This document shows, piece after piece, positions 6,332-9,645 of a DNA stretch of 9,645 bases. Source of the stretch: Bacillota bacterium. GTDB taxonomy: Bacteria > Bacillota > Clostridia > Christensenellales > CAG-138. The notes below the pieces were generated by a model that did no database searches, was not told the DNA's origin, and was given only the letters and a program-made list of their open reading frames with translations. The translations under genes and the position numbers were made by a program. The DNA is taken from the NCBI GenBank assembly GCA_023455425.1, contig JAEYCM010000038.1, positions 1-9,645 of the forward strand. Reading direction: 5' to 3'. Within the stretch, counting starts at the first letter, position 1; each line of letters opens with the position of its first letter.

Positions 6332-6706
6332 CATATACTAAAACTACTGTGCTACGGGAGCGGCGCCGAGCTTGTCAGAATTGCATGCACATATGCTTTA
6401 TATATTCTATTCATGAGGTATCGCCATCTGCAGCGGCGACGATAGACTATTTTATTTAATAGCGGGAGGGCTTCGCCCCCCGCGCCCCCTGAGTACGGGC
6501 GTTCTTAAGGAAGGGAAGGAGCTGGGGATCGGTTGTGCAGCAAAGGCGGCACATCAGTCCTTGCAGGATCCCGGAATATATCATTCGGGGCACGTAGTTT
6601 CTCTAAAAATCTATCGCACGGCCTGCGGGCCTAGTGCCCTAGGCGTCTCCCGCCGAGGAAGCGGCGCGACATTTGAATCCCTCAAGCAAGCTTACTAATG
6701 CTTTGT
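6332..6706. other. Intergenic stretch without a recognisable gene
   Basis: About 375 bases follow the HAD gene with no convincing reading frame. Visible structures are a GC-rich stem with arms 6462-6471 and 6475-6483 (one bulged A), a 6-bp stem 6629-6634 with 6639-6644, and a 5-bp stem 6651-6655 with 6662-6666. An imperfect stem occurs around 6569-6597. A T-loop-like TTTGAAT near 6672 has no tRNA around it. No known RNA family was recognised. The stretch could be a long 3' region of the HAD transcript, an unannotated small RNA ending at the terminator 6707-6728, or decayed sequence. Confidence 0.4.
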
Positions 6707-6728
6707 GCACCGCAACGGTGCTTTTTTT
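6707..6728 (+). terminator. Intrinsic terminator upstream of the TetR gene
   Basis: Arms 6707-6712 (GCACCG) and 6716-6721 (CGGTGC) with loop CAA are followed directly by seven T. It would stop readthrough from the HAD gene, or end an independent RNA, immediately before the TetR promoter. Confidence 0.8.
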
Positions 6729-6730
6729 GC

Positions 6731-6759
6731 TTGCAAAATCGTACTAATAGTACGATAAT
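6731..6759 (+). promoter_or_regulatory. TetR-gene promoter with palindromic operator
   Basis: TTGCAA (6731-6736), 17 bases, and GATAAT (6754-6759) form a plausible sigma-A promoter. A perfect 19-bp palindrome, ATCGTACT-AAT-AGTACGAT (6738-6756), fills the spacer and reaches into the -10. Dimeric TetR repressors usually bind such dyads next to their own gene, so autorepression is likely. The site starts 46 bases before the start codon. Confidence 0.65.
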
Positions 6760-6783
6760 AATACTGTAAGTATGGAGGGAAAG

Positions 6784-7413
6784 ATGAGCGAAAAAAAAGA
6801 AGCGCTTACAGCCTTTCACCGGTCGCAAATGATGGAAGCGGCAAAAGCGCTGTTTCTGGAAAAAGGCGTGGAAGCGGCCACCATGGATGAGATCGCCAGG
6901 CGCGCGGGGTACAGCAAGTCCACTGTCTATGTGTACTTTGCAAGCAAAGAGGAGATTTACGACCACATCGTCTGCCAAAGCATGGTGCTGTTAAAGCTCG
7001 GCATCGAGCGCAGCATTTCCGGCACGAAAGGATTTGTGGATCGCTTTTTTTCGTGCTGCCGGGCTACGGCAAGCTTTTATGAAGAATGCCCCCTGTTCTT
7101 TGAAAGTTTGACGGGGGAAATTCCCGTAAGTGAAGAGGTGTTTCGAAAAGAGCCTGTACTGCGCGAGATTTATCGTGTGGGGGAAGAGATGAACGAGGTG
7201 CTTGAACGCCTGCTCAACAGCGGCAGGGAAGAGGGCGTCCTGCGCAAGGAAATCGACCCGCTGCCCTGTGCGTTCCTGCTTTGGGCCAGCCTGTGCGGCA
7301 TCATCCGCATGGCGCATACCAAGGAAGCGTATTACACAAAGCGTATGGGGCTGAGTCGGGAGGCGTTCCTGGAGGCGGGGTTTTCCATGCTGCTGCAATC
7401 CCTGCGCGCATAA
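6784..7413 (+). CDS. TetR/AcrR-family transcriptional regulator
   Basis: A 209-residue dimeric repressor-type protein. The N-terminal helix-turn-helix covers roughly residues 15-60. TMDEIARRAGYSKSTVYVYFASKEEIY at 33-59 is a textbook TetR recognition unit. The C-terminal ligand and dimer domain is divergent, so the effector is unknown. The ATG at 6784 has GGAGGG (6774-6779) with a 4-base spacer; an in-frame ATG at 6772 overlaps that site and is less likely. A perfect palindrome in the promoter suggests autoregulation. The FMN-binding-domain gene follows 58 bases downstream with no terminator between them and is the likely co-regulated target. Confidence 0.9.
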   Translation: MSEKKEALTAFHRSQMMEAAKALFLEKGVEAATMDEIARRAGYSKSTVYVYFASKEEIYDHIVCQSMVLLKLGIERSISGTKGFVDRFFSCCRATASFYEECPLFFESLTGEIPVSEEVFRKEPVLREIYRVGEEMNEVLERLLNSGREEGVLRKEIDPLPCAFLLWASLCGIIRMAHTKEAYYTKRMGLSREAFLEAGFSMLLQSLRA

Positions 7414-7471
7414 CGGGATTTGATTATAAAAGTCAACGACGAGTTGGCTGTTATGGAAAGGATTTTGAAAT

Positions 7472-7876
7472 ATGAAAACGAAGAAAAAATGGCCGCTTAT
7501 GGCGGCCGGGATCGTACTGCTTATCGTATTGGCGGGCGTACTGTTTTACCTGGACCGCGTGGACCAGTACCAGAAGCATGTGGCGGGTATGACGGTTGCA
7601 GACGTCGACTTTTCAAGCATTCCGGATGGGACGTACGAAGGCTCGGCCGATGAGACGTTTATCCGCGTGCGGGTACGCGTCACGGTAAAGGACGGCGCGG
7701 TCTCAGATATCGCGCTCATTGAACATGAGAATGGCCGCGGAAAGCCGGCGGAAGCGATCATTGGGGAAATCATCAAACGGCAGACGCTTAATGTGGATGC
7801 CGTGTCCGGCGCGACCAACTCCAGCATCATAATCAAAAAGGCGGTGGAAAATGCCCTGCGGGCGGCAAACGTATAA
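7472..7876 (+). CDS. Membrane-anchored FMN-binding domain protein
   Basis: A 134-residue protein with a positively charged start (MKTKKKW) and one hydrophobic segment at about residues 8-27 that should anchor it outside the membrane, followed by an FMN_bind domain (about 52-131). The motif DAVSGATNSS at 109-118 contains Thr115, the position where related domains (for example NqrC, RnfG) carry FMN covalently, attached by the flavin transferase ApbE. The likely role is extracytoplasmic electron transfer, partner unknown. No lipobox cysteine is present, so it is not a lipoprotein. No ApbE, Rnf or Nqr genes are in the window. AAAGGA (7457-7462) precedes the ATG by 9 bases. It ends 5 bases from the stop of the convergent dCMP deaminase. 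Confidence 0.88.
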   Translation: MKTKKKWPLMAAGIVLLIVLAGVLFYLDRVDQYQKHVAGMTVADVDFSSIPDGTYEGSADETFIRVRVRVTVKDGAVSDIALIEHENGRGKPAEAIIGEIIKRQTLNVDAVSGATNSSIIIKKAVENALRAANV

Positions 7877-7881
7877 TACAA

Positions 7882-8370
7882 TCAGGCGGGGTCGGGCTCT
7901 AAGGTTTTCTCCGGTTTTTCAAAACGCTCCAGGCTGACTTTGGCCTGATCGAATATTTCCAGAGAGAACGCGTCCGGGTATCCTTCCGCATAGACCACGC
8001 GGGAGATGCCCGCGTTGACAATCATTTTCGCGCAGATGACGCAGGGTTGGTGCGTGCAGTACAGCGTGGCTCCTTCTATGGAAATGCCGAGCTTCGCCGC
8101 CTGGATGATGGCGTTCTGCTCCGCATGGATGGCGTAGCATAGCTCATGCCGGGTTCCGGAGGGGATATTGAGCTTGCGTCGCAGGCACTCGCCGCGCTCC
8201 ACGCAGCTTTTGATGCCCGCCGGAGCGCCGTTGTAACCCGTGGTGAGGATGCGCTTGTTTTTAACGATGATCGCGCCGATCTTTCGCCCTTCCTGATAAC
8301 AGCTCGACCAGTTGGCAATCGATTTGCACAGGTCCATAAAACGGATATCCCATTTATCCCATGTATACAA
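7882..8370 (-). CDS. dCMP deaminase (ComEB-like)
   Basis: Zinc-dependent deoxycytidylate deaminase that converts dCMP to dUMP for thymidylate synthesis. The zinc site is complete: His82-Ala-Glu84 in CYAIHAEQNA and Cys110/Cys113 in the motif QPCVIC. The N-terminal segment (TWDKWDIRFMDLC) and the block RILTTGYNGAPAG match the family. I choose a TTG start at 8370, giving 162 residues, because GGGGAGG (plus 8380-8386) lies 9 bases before it and the protein then begins where homologues begin. A GTG at 8388 would place that ribosome binding site inside the gene. A TATACT -10 (plus 8401-8406) lies 31 bases upstream but has no clear -35. In Bacillus the homologue is comEB, next to competence genes absent here. 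Confidence 0.92.
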   Translation of the reverse strand: MYTWDKWDIRFMDLCKSIANWSSCYQEGRKIGAIIVKNKRILTTGYNGAPAGIKSCVERGECLRRKLNIPSGTRHELCYAIHAEQNAIIQAAKLGISIEGATLYCTHQPCVICAKMIVNAGISRVVYAEGYPDAFSLEIFDQAKVSLERFEKPEKTLEPDPA

Positions 8371-8447
8371 GAAAATGAACCTCCCCACGCGGTTTTTCTT
8401 AGTATATCACGGTATATCAACAGAAAAAAGAGAAAAAGCGCAGAACC

Positions 8448-8482
8448 GCGGCCCCTTGGCTCGATTTATGCCAAGGGGCCGC
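8448..8482 (-). terminator. Long stem-loop, probable terminator of the GerMN gene
   Basis: Arms 8448-8460 and 8470-8482 form a perfect 13-bp GC-rich stem with a 9-base loop. On the minus strand T-rich sequence begins only about 9 bases after the stem (plus A-runs 8432-8436 and 8424-8429), so it is a less typical intrinsic terminator. The plus strand has no T-run. It lies between the GerMN gene and the dCMP deaminase gene, both on the minus strand. Confidence 0.55.
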
Positions 8483-8537
8483 AGTGCAGTACAGAAAGGA
8501 ATAATATGGATTTGACCATGTTGTTGAGGATTTTGCC

Positions 8538-8600
8538 GAAACACACCTTTGGGGGTGTGGAGGATCGCAATCCTCCGCACAAAGTACGAGGACTTTGTCA
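8538..8600. repeat. Cluster of three adjacent short hairpins
   Basis: Stems 8542-8547 with 8554-8559, 8559-8565 with 8570-8576, and 8579-8585 with 8592-8598 are all perfect. The middle one can extend outward to 8555-8580 using one G-U pair, competing with its neighbours. It starts directly after the GerMN stop on the minus strand. Such back-to-back palindromes resemble dispersed intergenic repeat elements, but only one copy is in the window. Confidence 0.45.
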
Positions 8601-8609
8601 GACGGCTAA

Positions 8610-9581
8610 TTAGCGGTACTCGTTGTCATAAGAAGGCATCGCCATGGTTTCTACCGCGCTGCCATTAAAATCCTTGCCCTCTACCTGTACCTGCAAAGAA
8701 GCGATGCTGCCGCCAAACTGCTTCGCGGTGAGCTGCATGCACGTCAGCGCAAGCGCCTCAAGATCTGGCGTATCGGAAATGGCGGCAAACTCCTTGGAGA
8801 AATTCACGGTAGCAACATCGTCCACAATGGAAGCGGAGAGCACCTGCGTCCCTTCCGGGAAACAACTGCGGAGGGCTCCGTCCACAGGACCAAACACAAG
8901 TTCACGCATGGCGACCTCAATGTCCGGCTCCTGCGGCACCGGGCGTGTGACCGGCACATGCAGGCTGCCGGATTGGTTGGGGAAATAAAGCTTTACGCGG
9001 TATTCCATATCCTCCCCGGAGGCGCTTACAGGCATCGGCTCCTCGTTGAGGGGGATCGTGCGCATGACGTCTTTGACCCGGGTGCCGTGGGAAAGCTTAC
9101 TTTTGATCTTACCGTCAAACTTCAGCTGTACCTGCTCTATGGTCGGGAACTCGGTCAACGTATTGACTACGGCGGTGACAAGCGCCTGTTCGGCTTCCGC
9201 GCTCTCCAACTTCGGCAGGTCCTGGATATTTAGGGTTGCTACCTGATCGTCTGAGATGGAAAGTACGAATGTGACCCCCTGCGGCACGACATTCTTAAGC
9301 CCCATTGCGGCTGCGGAAATCTGGTTCTCCTCCGTATCCACAAGCTGATTGAGGGCGGCGCGGCCAATGCCTTCCTCCCACGGCAGCAGCTTCATGACGG
9401 GAACCATCAGGCCGTCGTCGCTTTGGAAATAGAGTACGGTCCGGCGGAATCCGGCATCGGAATCCACGGGCTGCTCCAGTTCTTTTTCGGAGAATACACC
9501 GGTCGAGCAGGCGCTCAGCAGCAATGCCAGCAGCAAGCACAACGCGAGTACCGCCGGCGCATAGCGTTTTTTGTGTAACAT
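8610..9581 (-). CDS. Lipoprotein with two GerMN domains (GerM-like)
   Basis: A 323-residue exported lipoprotein. The signal peptide has lysines and arginine at residues 4-6, a hydrophobic core, and the lipobox LSAC with lipidated Cys25. Two tandem GerMN domains follow at about 47-157 and 194-303, each with the pattern of an initial strand ending in LYF, a helix, and strands of the type VDDVATVNFSKEF. The lipoprotein-plus-two-GerMN layout is that of Bacillus GerM, which acts at the sporulating mother cell/forespore envelope, but GerMN domains also occur in non-sporulation proteins, so no symbol is given. The start at 9581 is preceded by GGGGGG (plus 9588-9593) 6 bases away. A GTG at 9623 would put 14 extra residues before the signal peptide and lacks a ribosome binding site. 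The upstream region is cut by the window end, so its promoter cannot be judged. Confidence 0.87.
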   Translation of the reverse strand: MLHKKRYAPAVLALCLLLALLLSACSTGVFSEKELEQPVDSDAGFRRTVLYFQSDDGLMVPVMKLLPWEEGIGRAALNQLVDTEENQISAAAMGLKNVVPQGVTFVLSISDDQVATLNIQDLPKLESAEAEQALVTAVVNTLTEFPTIEQVQLKFDGKIKSKLSHGTRVKDVMRTIPLNEEPMPVSASGEDMEYRVKLYFPNQSGSLHVPVTRPVPQEPDIEVAMRELVFGPVDGALRSCFPEGTQVLSASIVDDVATVNFSKEFAAISDTPDLEALALTCMQLTAKQFGGSIASLQVQVEGKDFNGSAVETMAMPSYDNEYR

Positions 9582-9645
9582 AAGATTCCCCCCGTTGCGC
9601 GTTTTTACAATACTTATTCGCACACAGGGGGAAGTATGTTGAAGT

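Noticed and set aside
6372..6406. TTGTCA and TATATT as a promoter after the HAD gene
   Set aside because: The spacing is 23 bases, outside the workable range.
5995..6459. Plus-strand 154-codon frame running past the HAD gene
   Set aside because: Most of it is antiframe of the HAD gene and its tail has no recognisable protein character.
6660..6690. tRNA-like T-loop (TTTGAAT)
   Set aside because: Flanking bases do not pair as a T-stem, and no acceptor, D or anticodon arms are found.
8146..8505. Long plus-strand frame antisense to dCMP deaminase
   Set aside because: It overlaps a confidently identified gene and has no family features.
8506..8613. Small 35-codon plus-strand frame with AAAGGA 5 bases upstream
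   Set aside because: It runs through the three-hairpin cluster and overlaps the GerMN stop. The composition looks dictated by the palindromes, and there is no family signal; kept only as a remote possibility.
1..9645. CRISPR array, prophage, insertion sequence or toxin-antitoxin pair
   Set aside because: No regularly spaced repeats, transposase, integrase or small overlapping gene pair were seen.

Overview
This 9.6 kb window is ordinary bacterial chromosome, most likely from a moderately GC-rich member of the Clostridia (Firmicutes). The evidence is an EF-G paralogue of the type common in that group, a guanidine-I (ykkC) riboswitch in front of an SMR transporter, a ComEB-type dCMP deaminase, a lipoprotein with two GerMN domains (a sporulation-associated family), GGAGG-type ribosome binding sites, and intrinsic terminators. 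The order or genus cannot be fixed from the sequence. I see no transposase, integrase, CRISPR array, rRNA or tRNA.

Layout. 1-2165: a complete elongation-factor-G-like gene (+), ending in a very strong terminator. 2194-4166: a probable three-gene + operon of homoserine kinase (thrB), an isochorismatase-family cysteine hydrolase and a GNAT acetyltransferase, closed by a hairpin terminator. 4167-4398: a non-coding, hairpin-rich stretch between convergent genes. 4399-4886 (-): a guanidinium exporter of the Gdx/SugE type with its own promoter, a guanidine-I riboswitch and an attenuator terminator. 4904-5414 (-): an Ohr organic hydroperoxide reductase. 5489-6331 (+): a NagD-like HAD phosphatase divergent from ohr. 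6332-6706: about 375 bases with no gene, rich in short hairpins. 6707-7876 (+): a terminator, then a TetR regulator whose promoter carries a perfect palindrome, followed by a membrane-anchored FMN-binding-domain protein. 7882-8370 (-): dCMP deaminase. 8371-8609: a non-coding stretch with one long stem-loop and a cluster of three hairpins. 8610-9581 (-): the GerMN lipoprotein.

How the genes work together. The clearest regulatory unit is gdx: free guanidine should bind the leader RNA, prevent the terminator and switch on its own exporter. The TetR gene probably represses itself through the palindrome and probably shares a transcript with the FMN-binding protein. The other genes are housekeeping or stress functions without an obvious common pathway.

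I did not find a convincing undescribed system. The places most worth a second look are the divergent GTPase motifs of the EF-G paralogue, the structured non-coding stretches at 4138-4393, 6332-6728 and 8538-8598, and the TetR/FMN-binding pair.
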